Part shown: positions 28,201 to 35,484 of the stretch, piece by piece
Position numbering within the stretch: position 1 is the stretch's first letter
Layout of the letters: the number at the start of each line of letters is the position of its first letter
From: Flavobacterium daemonense
GTDB taxonomy: Bacteria > Bacteroidota > Bacteroidia > Flavobacteriales > Flavobacteriaceae
Length of the DNA stretch: 64,000 nt
Assembly (NCBI RefSeq): GCF_007341385.1
Contig: NZ_VJYD01000016.1
Span: 1 to 64,000, forward strand
Direction: 5' to 3'
Program-made: the position numbers and the translations under genes
Notes under the pieces: model-generated
The model's input: the letters and a program-made list of their open reading frames with translations, nothing else
Told to the model about the DNA's origin: nothing
Databases searched by the model: none

Positions 28201-28278
28201 ACCTTTGACATTTTTTACTTGAGCAAGCGAAACTTGCGCAGTAAAAACAATCATAAAGATTAAGAAAATTTTTTTCAT
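25234..28278 (-). CDS. SusC/RagA TonB-dependent outer-membrane transporter
   Basis: 1014 residues: signal peptide ending AQVSLAQ, a carboxypeptidase-regulatory-like domain (about 22-100, VKGVITDSNGMPLPGASV, TTDFDGLYTI), a plug domain with the SusC signatures TIRGNSS and PLYVLDGVPV (about 165-190), and a 22-strand barrel ending in LNLTF. It imports oligosaccharides over the outer membrane, powered by TonB. Only one SusC/SusD pair is present, while the chitin locus known in F. johnsoniae has two. First gene of the minus-strand operon; the 672-base gap upstream holds its control region. Confidence 0.95.
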   Translation of the reverse strand: MKKIFLIFMIVFTAQVSLAQVKNVKGVITDSNGMPLPGASVLVQGSQKGATTDFDGLYTIEAQKGQTLVFSYVGLETQSIVVGDATTINVKMIAASSNALSEVVVTSLGIKKTKKSLTYSAQELKGEELVRAKDPNLMNTIAGKIAGVAVTKSAGGSGGSTKVTIRGNSSTTNNNPLYVLDGVPVLNISSIQPNDSFGSTQGGNRDGGDIIGLLNPDDFDGMTVLKGASATALYGSQGARGVILLTSKKAKEGVATFRASSNTTIETAAYLPKFQTSYIAKPGADESWGAAQSTPDHTRDYFQTGVTQITSFGFSNGSEHASTNISYANTTASGVTPTNELSKNNFSIRQMGKFFGDRLTVNANANYTSQNITNRPVSGLYFNPLTGLYLMPRGYDFNTYKNNYEVFDPTRNLMAQNWMTDRDIEQNPYWILNRNKSHDGNQFMNGSIGLNYKVNDWLSIGSRYNYDRITSQYEKEVYATTQGTLSSANGRYINISDISSQSYGDLIATINTKFNDDFTFFANVGTSFTKTSLNDETALDSEPLGLNITNWFTLHNFNGNTGNYQNYGYRREQQSIFAAVTFGYKNFLFLDITGRNDWSSTLANTGTMSFFYPSVGATWILSESLTLPEAISFAKVRASYAEVGNDVPAFYTSPTNNFTTANTTTNSPSVGPAPGVSLKPESQGSYELGTEWRFVNNRFGIELTYYNNKTKDQLLTIPAPSTNAEGYQNYAFNGGVISNKGVEVLLNAKIINGEKFKWDATVNYSKNINKVSGIPDELGGKVILTNPGVNSYQYSLINGRPFGVIEGIALKRDDQGRILLNEDGSMQKTGFQEVGNANPKFMLGFSNSFKYGNYFLNFTIDGRFGGNVMSLTQAVNDQFGVSKVTGDARAAGGVDVNAVYAPGTTKAGQAFAGKYDTESYYSQVGGRAGASGEYVYNATNVSMRELALGYTFNLKNSVFRAANLSVVGRNLFFFYKDAPFDPNVTLSTGNGLQGIDVYAAPSTRSIGLNLNLTF

Positions 28279-28950
28279 GTTTATTTATTTTGTTAGTTAT
28301 GACGTAAAATTATCCTTAAGACATTGTTAAAAAAAATAAATTATACAAACAGCTATAAATTTTAAACAAACGACATAAAACATTCAACAATGCGTTTTCC
28401 GAAAACGTTTTCTGATCAAAATATTTAGGCGTTTTAAACATTATTCAAGATTATATTCAACAAATTAGGATATTTACTAAATAATATAAAAATATTTCAA
28501 ATCCTTAAAAAACAACATTTTAACAGCAATACCGTGGTTTTGCAACCTTTTCGAACTGCTATTTTAACAAACCGTTAAGCATTGTTTTTTCTTTTTCGTT
28601 AACAGATTATGCTGAAAAACGCTGTTTGTAATAATTAGTTTTAATTTCTAGGAATCGAAATTGATATATAAACAACTTTCAAAAGCAAATATTCAGCAAA
28701 AGAATATTGTACAAGTTCACGATAATTAATTCTAATATTATTTAGATCAACAGATTAAGCAATTGCGAGGTAATCCGAAACAAATCATTCAATATTTTGC
28801 TTTACGAAAACGTTATCCTGTAGGAATAAAATATCATTTCACTTTTTTTTACTTTTTTTCTTCAAAAGAATTGCGTTTTAACTTCTAAATGTTTAAAGTT
28901 GCACAAGAATTATGTAATTGCGCAATAAAAGCTAAATCCCAAAAACCAAC
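28279..28950. promoter_or_regulatory. 672-base divergent control region between susC and the sensor kinase
   Basis: No gene is visible. It holds a perfect CG-centred palindrome GAAAACGTTTTC at 28401-28412, a similar GAAAACGTTATC at 28806-28817, and two copies of an (A/T)(C/T)CGTTAA(G/C) motif (28571-28579 and 28595-28603) in the same direction, 24 bases apart, as LytTR regulators often bind. Which one is used is inference. Confidence 0.45.
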
Positions 28951-30003
28951 TTGAAAGAAATTCAAAAACTAAAGTTTGATATCAAACTTCAAAATCATAT
29001 TTGGTTTTGGGGCATTTATTTTACTTTAAACTTTTTAAGATGGGGTGCTTATTTTAATGATTATCCATACGCCTTCAAATCAAACTCTATTGAATTTGCA
29101 TTAGTTATTCCGTTAGTATATTTCAATCTGTTTGTTTTGGTGCCGCGATTTGTATTAAAACAAAAATATATCATCTATACACTTTGGCTTTTAGTAAGTC
29201 TGTTTGTAATGTATTTATGCAAGACAACCCTTACCTATTATATTATATCTGAAAATATCTGGCCAGAAGCCAATCGAGAATATCATCCGTTTGAACTTAA
29301 CCATATTGTAGCAGTCTGCATTGGAGAATTATATGTTCTTGCCATGGCATCATCAGTATATCTAACTTTAACATGGCTTCGTGAACGTGAACGAAATAGA
29401 TCATTAAGAGAAAACCAATTCAAAATCAAATTAAAATATCTTGAAAATCAAATACAGCCGCATTTTTTCTTTAATACCTTAAATAATTTATACGCTCTAT
29501 CACTTGAATCTTCAAATAAAGTTCCAGACGTAATCATTAAATTATCAAATTTGATGGAATATGTTTTGTATGATGTAAAAGGAACCAAATTTGTTCCATT
29601 AATAAAAGAGATAGATTACATTCAAAACTACATTGAAATAGAGAAGCTTCGTTTTGAAAATGTGGAAGTTACTATAAATTTAGAATCAAATATTGAAGAC
29701 GTTGTTGTCCCTCCATTAATATTTATTTCATTAGTTGAGAACGCCTTTAAACATGGAGGTTTAAACAATCGAAACTTAAAAATTAAAATCAACTGTAAAG
29801 TTATCGACAATAAATTGTTAGATTTTGAAATCCTAAATAATTTTGTAATTTCACAAAATCTTAATCAAAAAGGAGGAATTGGATTAATCAATACCAAGAA
29901 GAGATTAAAGTTAATTTACAAAAACAATTTCAGTTTAAAACAGTCAATAAAACTAAACTACTATATAATCCGTTTGCAAATACCTATTCATAATGAAGAT
30001 TAA
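28951..30003 (+). CDS. LytS/YehU-type sensor histidine kinase
   Basis: 350 residues starting with TTG (28951); no in-frame ATG lies near. Four hydrophobic segments (about 16-150) form the membrane part with hardly any external domain. The His-kinase domain follows: QIQPHFFFNTLNNLYAL (phosphoacceptor His), LSNLMEYVLYD and the ATPase N-box VENAFKHG with KGGIGLINTKKRL. It overlaps the response regulator by 11 bases, so the two are translationally coupled. The signal is probably linked to amino-sugar uptake because the pair stands between susC and the sugar carrier; this is inference. Confidence 0.92.
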   Translation: MKEIQKLKFDIKLQNHIWFWGIYFTLNFLRWGAYFNDYPYAFKSNSIEFALVIPLVYFNLFVLVPRFVLKQKYIIYTLWLLVSLFVMYLCKTTLTYYIISENIWPEANREYHPFELNHIVAVCIGELYVLAMASSVYLTLTWLRERERNRSLRENQFKIKLKYLENQIQPHFFFNTLNNLYALSLESSNKVPDVIIKLSNLMEYVLYDVKGTKFVPLIKEIDYIQNYIEIEKLRFENVEVTINLESNIEDVVVPPLIFISLVENAFKHGGLNNRNLKIKINCKVIDNKLLDFEILNNFVISQNLNQKGGIGLINTKKRLKLIYKNNFSLKQSIKLNYYIIRLQIPIHNED

Positions 30004-30694
30004 ATGCGTTTTGATCGACGATGAACCATTAGCTATCAAAGTCCTGCAAAATTACTTTACGAATTTTCCAGATTTTGAAGTTGTTGCTACATTCAACAAT
30101 TCTTTAGAAGCACTCGATTTTATAAACAGTACTCCTGTAGATGCTGTATTTTTAGACATCAACATGCCTATGATGACTGGGTTCGAATTAATCAGCCTTA
30201 TCGAGAATAAAACCAAAGTAATTATTACAACAGCTTTTAGAGAATTTGCAGCCGAAAGTTATGATCTTGATGTTTTAGATTATTTAGTAAAACCTATTCC
30301 TCTTCCAAGATTTATAAAATGCATCAATAAAATCACCACTGAATTCAATCTTAAAAACAACATTAAGGTTGAAGCAATAAAAGGTGATTCTCATATTTTC
30401 ATCAAAGTCGATAAAAAGATGATGAAAATTAATATTGAAGAAATATTATTTATCGAAGGAATGAAAGAATACATCAAAGTAGTAACTCCAGACAAGACCT
30501 ATATTACGCATAAATCGTTAACTTCTTTATCTGAAGAGTTGCCAACTGACCGCTTTCTACGTATCCATAAATCGTATGTCATCGCCTTGAATAAGGTAAA
30601 ATCGATTGAAGGAAACCGTATTCAGATACAATCATACACCATTCCTATAGGCAGAAACTACAGTAAAGACGTAAAAAACAAAATATTGGAATAA
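29993..30694 (+). CDS. LytTR-family response regulator
   Basis: 233 residues: receiver domain (about 1-120) with CVLIDDEPLA, phosphoacceptor Asp in AVFLDINMPMMTG and the Lys in LVKPIPL; LytTR DNA-binding domain (about 135-233) with IFIKVDKKMMKI, EGMKEYIKV and FLRIHKSYVIAL. Partner of the kinase whose gene it overlaps. LytTR proteins bind pairs of direct repeats two helix turns apart; a candidate pair lies in the susC upstream region. It likely controls the susCD operon and/or the MFS gene that follows after 179 bases. Confidence 0.93.
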   Translation: MKIKCVLIDDEPLAIKVLQNYFTNFPDFEVVATFNNSLEALDFINSTPVDAVFLDINMPMMTGFELISLIENKTKVIITTAFREFAAESYDLDVLDYLVKPIPLPRFIKCINKITTEFNLKNNIKVEAIKGDSHIFIKVDKKMMKINIEEILFIEGMKEYIKVVTPDKTYITHKSLTSLSEELPTDRFLRIHKSYVIALNKVKSIEGNRIQIQSYTIPIGRNYSKDVKNKILE

Positions 30695-30873
30695 AATCTC
30701 CATTAAATTCGATTTTCTAACTAAGTTAAAACTAACACATTGTTGAAAAAATGATGTTGTTTGTTTAAATTTAACATTATTTGTGCCTTTTTATTTTTTT
30801 TTGCTATTCGTAACAAATATATTTACGGTCTTCAAAAAACAATAAAATTAAAAATTAACCTTATTACAAATTT

Positions 30874-32346
30874 ATGAGTTCAGAAAATGTTCAAACCAAA
30901 TGGGGACAATTTATCTCTTTGATAATTGTTTTCTTCTTTTGGGGTTTTGTTGGTTCTGCCAATGATATCCTGATCCCAGTATTCAAAAAAGTATTTACTT
31001 TATCGCAAGTACAGTCACAATTAGTTGCCTGGGCATTCTATGCTGCATACTTTGTAGGATCAATAATTTTCTTTTTAGTTTCTTTAAAGAGAGATGTATT
31101 ACAGCAATTTGGATACAAAAAAACATTATCTGCGGGATTACTTCTTTCTGCAGTAGGTTCATTTTTATTCGTACCAGCTGCTACAATGGCAAGTTTCCCA
31201 TTCTTCTTAACAGCACTTTTTACTGTAGGTTTAGGATTTTCGATTCAACAAATTGTTGCAAACCCGCTTGCTATTAAAATGGGAAGCCCTGAAACAGGTG
31301 CTCACCGTTTGACTTTAGCAGGAGGTATCAACTCTTTCGGAACTACAATTGGAGCAATTTTATTAGGAATTGCACTTTTCGGAATGGGTGATGACAAAAA
31401 GACAAGCCTTTCTTTAGAAGACATTAAATTACCATTCATAATTCTTGGCCTTGCTTTTATACTTGTTGCTGTTTTCATGTATTTTTCTAAAATTGAAGAT
31501 CCTGCAAAAGTTGAAGAAGAAGCGCTAATCGAACACCAACATGTTAAATTCAGCATTCTTGACTACCCACAATTATACCTTGGAATGTTAGGAATCTTCA
31601 TTTATGTAGGTACAGAGGTGACAATTATCAGTAATTTACCGGCTCTATTGCATACAAAAGAATTTGGAAATGTTCTTGAAGATGCAATCGCTCCATTTAT
31701 CGCATTATACTGGGGAAGTTTAATGATCGGACGCTGGAATGGTGGTGCAAACGTTTTCAATACTTCTAATTTAGTAAATACAGCTTTAAAATTCATTGTT
31801 CCTGCAGTAGCATTTGGAGTAATCATAGGCGCAAACATCTTTGCCGCGCATGATGTATCTTCATTCTATATTTACCCAATCTGGATTTTATTATTCATTG
31901 CTGTAAGTTTTGTAGGAGGAAAAAATGCTGGAAAAACGTTAATGCTTTTCGGGCTTTCAGGAATCACAATGATGGTTGCGGGATTAGTTTGGCCAGATCC
32001 ATCAATTGCTAAATTCTTCTTTATTTCTGGCGGATTATTTTTGTCTATCATGTGGCCTTCTATCTTCGATTTAGCTATTGCTGGTTTAGGAAAAAACACA
32101 GGAAAAGCGTCATCTTTCTTAATCATGATGATTCTTGGAGGAGGAGTTATTCCGTTGATTCAAGGAAGCATCTGTGATTTAGACGCTACAAACCCAAATG
32201 GAATTCTAGGTATTTCATTTACACATTTCTCATATGTAGTTCCACTTATTGGTTTTGCCTATTTAGCATTTTATGGTTTCTATTGCCCTAAAATATTAAA
32301 AAGACAAGGCATAAACCATGTTGAAGGTGGTGGCGGAGGTCACTAA
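30874..32346 (+). CDS. MFS sugar transporter, FucP/NagP type
   Basis: 490 residues and 12 predicted membrane helices. The N-terminus (FISLIIVFFFWGFVGSANDI) and NPLAIKMGSPETGAHRLTLA with GGINSFGT are hallmarks of the FHS group (fucose, glucose/galactose and N-acetylglucosamine proton symporters). In this locus an N-acetylglucosamine role (NagP-like) is the most likely, after SusCD import and cleavage by the GH20 enzyme. It ends with a Gly-rich tail (GGGGGH). Inner membrane. A strong terminator follows 14 bases after the stop. Confidence 0.9.
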   Translation: MSSENVQTKWGQFISLIIVFFFWGFVGSANDILIPVFKKVFTLSQVQSQLVAWAFYAAYFVGSIIFFLVSLKRDVLQQFGYKKTLSAGLLLSAVGSFLFVPAATMASFPFFLTALFTVGLGFSIQQIVANPLAIKMGSPETGAHRLTLAGGINSFGTTIGAILLGIALFGMGDDKKTSLSLEDIKLPFIILGLAFILVAVFMYFSKIEDPAKVEEEALIEHQHVKFSILDYPQLYLGMLGIFIYVGTEVTIISNLPALLHTKEFGNVLEDAIAPFIALYWGSLMIGRWNGGANVFNTSNLVNTALKFIVPAVAFGVIIGANIFAAHDVSSFYIYPIWILLFIAVSFVGGKNAGKTLMLFGLSGITMMVAGLVWPDPSIAKFFFISGGLFLSIMWPSIFDLAIAGLGKNTGKASSFLIMMILGGGVIPLIQGSICDLDATNPNGILGISFTHFSYVVPLIGFAYLAFYGFYCPKILKRQGINHVEGGGGGH

Positions 32347-32360
32347 AAAATATCAAACAA

Positions 32361-32399
32361 AAAAGCTCCCATTTTAATTTAAAAATGGGAGCTTTTTTT
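32361..32399. terminator. Bidirectional terminator between the MFS gene and the small secreted protein gene
   Basis: AAAAAGCTCCCATTTT pairs with AAAATGGGAGCTTTTT around a short AT loop; A-run before, T-run after. Confidence 0.85.
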
Positions 32400-32452
32400 A
32401 TAACGCAAGGTAGAAAACCTATGAATCTTTGCCACTATGAACCTTTGAGCCT

Positions 32453-32947
32453 TTATTTGGCATTCATAATATTGCTTAAGTTTTTCTTAAAAACAACGCG
32501 GCTCTGTTCAGAGATTTTATAAACAACATCTTTATCAGCATGAACAATGACTTTATCAATATTAGCTGCTAAAAGCGCTTTAGGGTCTTTTATTTTTAAA
32601 GTACAGGCTCCGTCAAAAAAACCATCATCTTCAATTATCTTTTTTGCTTCAATAACAGTTCCGTCAGTAAGTACTGCAGAAATTGTCATTTCTTTATTTG
32701 GCGTATTCGAATAAAAACCATCCATTACCAACATTAAGCGATACGAATTTTTCAGATCGGGACCTTTGAACTCATGGCGTGTAATATTATACCGCAACCC
32801 TTTTGCCAACGACTGGAATTTGACCGTGCAATCTAGCTCATATGTGGCTACATCGCCCGCATCATTTACGCTAGTTAAAACCTTAGCCTGTGCATTAATA
32901 GAAAAACTTGCAATAAAAAACGAAATTAAAACGAGAATTACTTTCAT
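32453..32947 (-). CDS. Unknown secreted protein
   Basis: 164 residues with a signal peptide (about 1-19, ending SINAQA). The mature part shows alternating beta strands (LRYNITRHEFKGPDLK, YRLMLVMDGFYS, DKVIVHADKDVVYKI) and two Cys residues, so a small periplasmic beta protein is likely. I recognise no family. It stands alone between two terminators, convergent with the MFS gene. Confidence 0.75.
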   Translation of the reverse strand: MKVILVLISFFIASFSINAQAKVLTSVNDAGDVATYELDCTVKFQSLAKGLRYNITRHEFKGPDLKNSYRLMLVMDGFYSNTPNKEMTISAVLTDGTVIEAKKIIEDDGFFDGACTLKIKDPKALLAANIDKVIVHADKDVVYKISEQSRVVFKKNLSNIMNAK

Positions 32948-32979
32948 AGGGACTTTTTTTAAGTTCTTATAAAAGTAAA

Positions 32980-33016
32980 AAAAAATCGTCTCCCTTCAGC
33001 AGAAGAAAGACGATTT
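32980..33016 (-). terminator. Terminator of the transaldolase-like gene
   Basis: AAATCGTCT (32983-32991) pairs with AGACGATTT (33008-33016); a T-run follows on the minus strand. Confidence 0.8.
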
Positions 33017-33038
33017 AATATTTATAAAAACCTGATTC

Positions 33039-33695
33039 TTACTTATTTCCTTTTTCAAAATCAGCAACAAACTGTGCTAATCCAATATCAGTCAAAGGAT
33101 GTTTCAATAAACCAGTAATTGCAGACAATGGTCCAGTCATAACATCAGCACCAATTTTTGCACAGTTTACAATATGCATTGTGTGACGTACAGAAGCTGC
33201 CAAGATTTGAGTTTCATAACCATAGTTGTCATAAATCTCTCTAATTTCTTGGATCAAATTCAAACCATCAGTCGAAATATCATCTAAACGGCCAACAAAC
33301 GGAGAAACATAAGTTGCTCCTGCTTTTGCAGCTAATAAAGCTTGTCCTGCAGAAAAAACAAGTGTTACGTTAGTTTTAATTCCTTTATCCGAAAAATATT
33401 TTGCCGCCATTACACCTTCTTTGGTCATTGGCAATTTTACAACGATTTGATCATGCAATTCAGCAAGCTCCTCGCCTTCTTTGACCATTCCGTCAAAATC
33501 AAGCGCATTTACTTCAGCACTTACATCACCTTCAACAAGGTTGCAAATGTCAACATAGTGCTTTAAAATGTTGTTTTTTCCTGTAATTCCTTCTTTAGCC
33601 ATCAAAGACGGATTAGTAGTTACACCATCCAAAACACCTAAAGCTTGTGCTTCTTTAATTTGAGCTAAATTAGCAGTATCAATAAAAAATTTCAT
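33039..33695 (-). CDS. fsa: Transaldolase-like / fructose-6-phosphate aldolase
   Basis: 218 residues, the length of the small TalC/FSA subfamily (full transaldolases have over 300). It opens MKFFIDTANLAQIKEA and has GVTTNPSLMAKEG, the Schiff-base lysine region IVVKLPMTKEG and the later TYVSPFVGRLDD and AASVRH motifs. It either moves dihydroxyacetone units between sugar phosphates (transaldolase) or cleaves fructose-6-phosphate; the sequence does not decide between them. Single gene with its own terminator. Cytosolic. Confidence 0.9.
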   Translation of the reverse strand: MKFFIDTANLAQIKEAQALGVLDGVTTNPSLMAKEGITGKNNILKHYVDICNLVEGDVSAEVNALDFDGMVKEGEELAELHDQIVVKLPMTKEGVMAAKYFSDKGIKTNVTLVFSAGQALLAAKAGATYVSPFVGRLDDISTDGLNLIQEIREIYDNYGYETQILAASVRHTMHIVNCAKIGADVMTGPLSAITGLLKHPLTDIGLAQFVADFEKGNK

Positions 33696-33731
33696 AATTT
33701 ATTTAAATTTAAATTGTGTTGATTAATAATC

Positions 33732-33847
33732 TGGGCGTGACCACATTTGCAAAAGGCGCACTCCACAAGCCGCATATACGCGCCTTTTGCAAATATGGTC
33801 GGGCTATACGCACTACTTCGGTAGTCAGCTTCTATCCCTCACGCAAA
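33732..33847 (+). ncRNA. Structured intergenic element with a GCTATACGC / GCTTCTATC core
   Basis: Outer stem GCGTGA / TCACGC; hairpin 1 GACCACATTTGCAAAAGGCG with its near-perfect complement ending ATGGTC; then GGGCTATACGC, small hairpin ACTAC-TTCG-GTAGT, then AGCTTCTATCCC. Shares its core with the element at 49735-49832. It could be a transcribed RNA, a repeat that moves as single-stranded DNA, or both; strand is uncertain. Confidence 0.55.
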
Positions 33848-33943
33848 TTCCCGTGCAAAATTACAAAATCAATATCAATAACAATTTCAAAATCAAAACC
33901 ATTTTGAAATTATATGTTACAAAACCGATTAATTAACTAATTT

Positions 33944-34747
33944 TTAAAGCTTATAATGATTCATCAGCATTTTTTCATAAACTTTATCTGGAAGCGCGCG
34001 TTTTAAAACGATCGAAAATTTCTGCATGAAAACGCCAACTTTATAATGCACTTTTGGTTTTCCTTTTTGAATAATTTTATAAATCGCCTCAGCCATTTCA
34101 TTTGGATTGCTTCCTGCATCAACATGTTCATTCATCGTTGCAAGCGTATCTCCATACACTTTTTCATAAGCAGAACCTTTTACAACTGGCGCATGATAGC
34201 GTCCCGATGCAATATTCGTTGCAAAATCGCCAGGCGCAACATTTGTAATTTCGATTCCGAATTGCTTTACTTCCATTCTCAAAGCCTCCGTAATCAACTC
34301 CAAAGCTCCTTTTGAAGCCGAGTAAACACTTCTATAAGGTAATCCCATATAAGCGGCAATCGAAGTAATATTGATGATCAAACCTGAGTTTTGTTCACGC
34401 ATTTTTGGCAAGACCGCTTTCATCACTTCAATTGGTCCGAAAAAATTGGTTTCAAAATTGTTTTTGATTTCCTCCATCGGAATTTCCTCCAAAGGCCCTG
34501 TAATTCCAACTCCCGCATTATTGATTACAATATCCAATCTTCCCGAAATTTCAATGATTTTTGATACGGCAGTTTTAATAGAATCGGCATTTCGAACATC
34601 TAAAGCTACTAGTGGAAAAATAGAATTCACGACTTTTTCAGGATTTCTGCTGGTTCCATAAACCACAAAACCTTTTTTATGCAAAAATTCTCCAATTGAT
34701 TTTCCAATCCCTGAGGATCCTCCAGTAATTAAAACGACTTTGTTCAT
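33944..34747 (-). CDS. Short-chain dehydrogenase/reductase
   Basis: 267 residues with the classical SDR motifs: NAD(P)-binding TGGSSGIGKSIGEF at the N-terminus, ALDVRNADS, NNAGVG, catalytic ITSIAAYMG Ser and YRSVYSASKGALE with Tyr and Lys, then the VAPGDFATNI loop. Arg after the third strand (TSRNP) suggests NADP. The substrate is unknown; the C-terminal YKVGVFMQKFSIVLKR resembles SDRs acting on lipids or retinol-like molecules. Single gene. Confidence 0.9.
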   Translation of the reverse strand: MNKVVLITGGSSGIGKSIGEFLHKKGFVVYGTSRNPEKVVNSIFPLVALDVRNADSIKTAVSKIIEISGRLDIVINNAGVGITGPLEEIPMEEIKNNFETNFFGPIEVMKAVLPKMREQNSGLIINITSIAAYMGLPYRSVYSASKGALELITEALRMEVKQFGIEITNVAPGDFATNIASGRYHAPVVKGSAYEKVYGDTLATMNEHVDAGSNPNEMAEAIYKIIQKGKPKVHYKVGVFMQKFSIVLKRALPDKVYEKMLMNHYKL

Positions 34748-34796
34748 TTTTTTTAGTTATGGGTTATGAGTTTTTAGTTATGAGTTCGAATCATAT

Positions 34797-35171
34797 TTAA
34801 TGGTCAAGCCAATATTTAAATTCAAGTTTTGATTCCAATTCTTTTATTAACAGTGAATCTTTGACTTCATTTTCAAAATCCACCAGTATATTATCAGGAT
34901 CAATTGTAGAATATTTTATTACAAAATATTTATTTATTTTTTCTTCCGAATTTTTAGGACAACCTCCCGCTCTAGTTCTATGCAATTTATTATCCACATA
35001 ATATTTCACATAAGCATCACTAGATCTTCCAGATTGTCTGCAAAGAGTATATTTACAAATTGTCTGACCAGGATGTTCTTCAATTTCTTTTCTATCATTC
35101 GCACTTTTCACAAAAAGACAAATTACTCCAATTGCAAAACCTACTAAAATTATTTTTGAAAATTTTGGCAT
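34797..35171 (-). CDS. Unknown small membrane-anchored protein
   Basis: 124 residues, one N-terminal hydrophobic helix (about 6-23, IILVGFAIGVICLFV), then an outside domain with three Cys (CKYTLCRQSGRS, GGCPKNSEEKI). The stretch KYYVDNKLHRTRAGGCP and FVIKYSTIDPDN is a pattern I have seen in small flavobacterial proteins of unknown role. ATG at 35171. Confidence 0.75.
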   Translation of the reverse strand: MPKFSKIILVGFAIGVICLFVKSANDRKEIEEHPGQTICKYTLCRQSGRSSDAYVKYYVDNKLHRTRAGGCPKNSEEKINKYFVIKYSTIDPDNILVDFENEVKDSLLIKELESKLEFKYWLDH

Positions 35172-35251
35172 TTATTATTTATTTGAGATTATGCGTTTGA
35201 GACAAAATCTTTAATCTCACATACAACTTCTTACTTCTGAAAGGGGTAAAA

Positions 35252-35276
35252 ATAAAAAAATCCTCCCGAAGGAAGA
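35252..35276 (-). terminator. UUCG-loop terminator after the SRP RNA
   Basis: On the minus strand TCTTCC-TTCG-GGAGGA followed by seven T. It lies about 30 bases past the SRP RNA 3' end. Confidence 0.75.
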
Positions 35277-35297
35277 CCGCTTTTGAATAAATTCTAA

Positions 35298-35395
35298 AAA
35301 ATGGCAAGCGACCTACATCGCACCGCTCAACCACGTACCCTTGCTATGTTCCCATCCTGGGGGAGTCTGCAGGAGCTGGTCGTGTAGGACTTGCC
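35298..35395 (-). ncRNA. ffs: Small signal recognition particle RNA (4.5S type)
   Basis: On the minus strand GGCAAG at the 5' end pairs with CTTGCC at the 3' end, and the long stem continues through CCTACACGACC and the matching GGTCG-type strand. The apical part CCAGGATGGGAACATAGCAA holds the GGAA tetraloop and the AGCA side of the conserved loop that binds Ffh. Size, fold and sequence fit the small bacterial SRP RNA of Bacteroidetes. A canonical promoter ends 5 bases upstream. Confidence 0.88.
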
Positions 35396-35399
35396 GGTG

Positions 35400-35430
35400 C
35401 AAATATACAATCTTTTTATATTTTTGCAAG
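35400..35430 (-). promoter_or_regulatory. Promoter of the SRP RNA
   Basis: Minus strand CTTG, 19 bases, TATATTTG, a full Bacteroidetes match; a start 5-7 bases further would fall at the first paired G of the RNA. Confidence 0.8.
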
Positions 35431-35433
35431 AGC

Positions 35434-35465
35434 TTTGTTGCTATAAAAATATCGTCGTATATTGG
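35434..35465 (+). promoter_or_regulatory. Divergent promoter of the glutaminyl cyclotransferase gene
   Basis: TTTG, 20 bases, TATATTGG (one mismatch to TAnnTTTG), 20 bases before the ATG. It lies back to back with the SRP RNA promoter, 3 bases apart. Confidence 0.6.
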
Positions 35466-35484
35466 CTTATTCAAATTTTAAACT

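Noticed and set aside
28279..28950. A missed small gene in the 672-base gap upstream of susC
   Set aside because: I see no convincing open frame with start signals on either strand.
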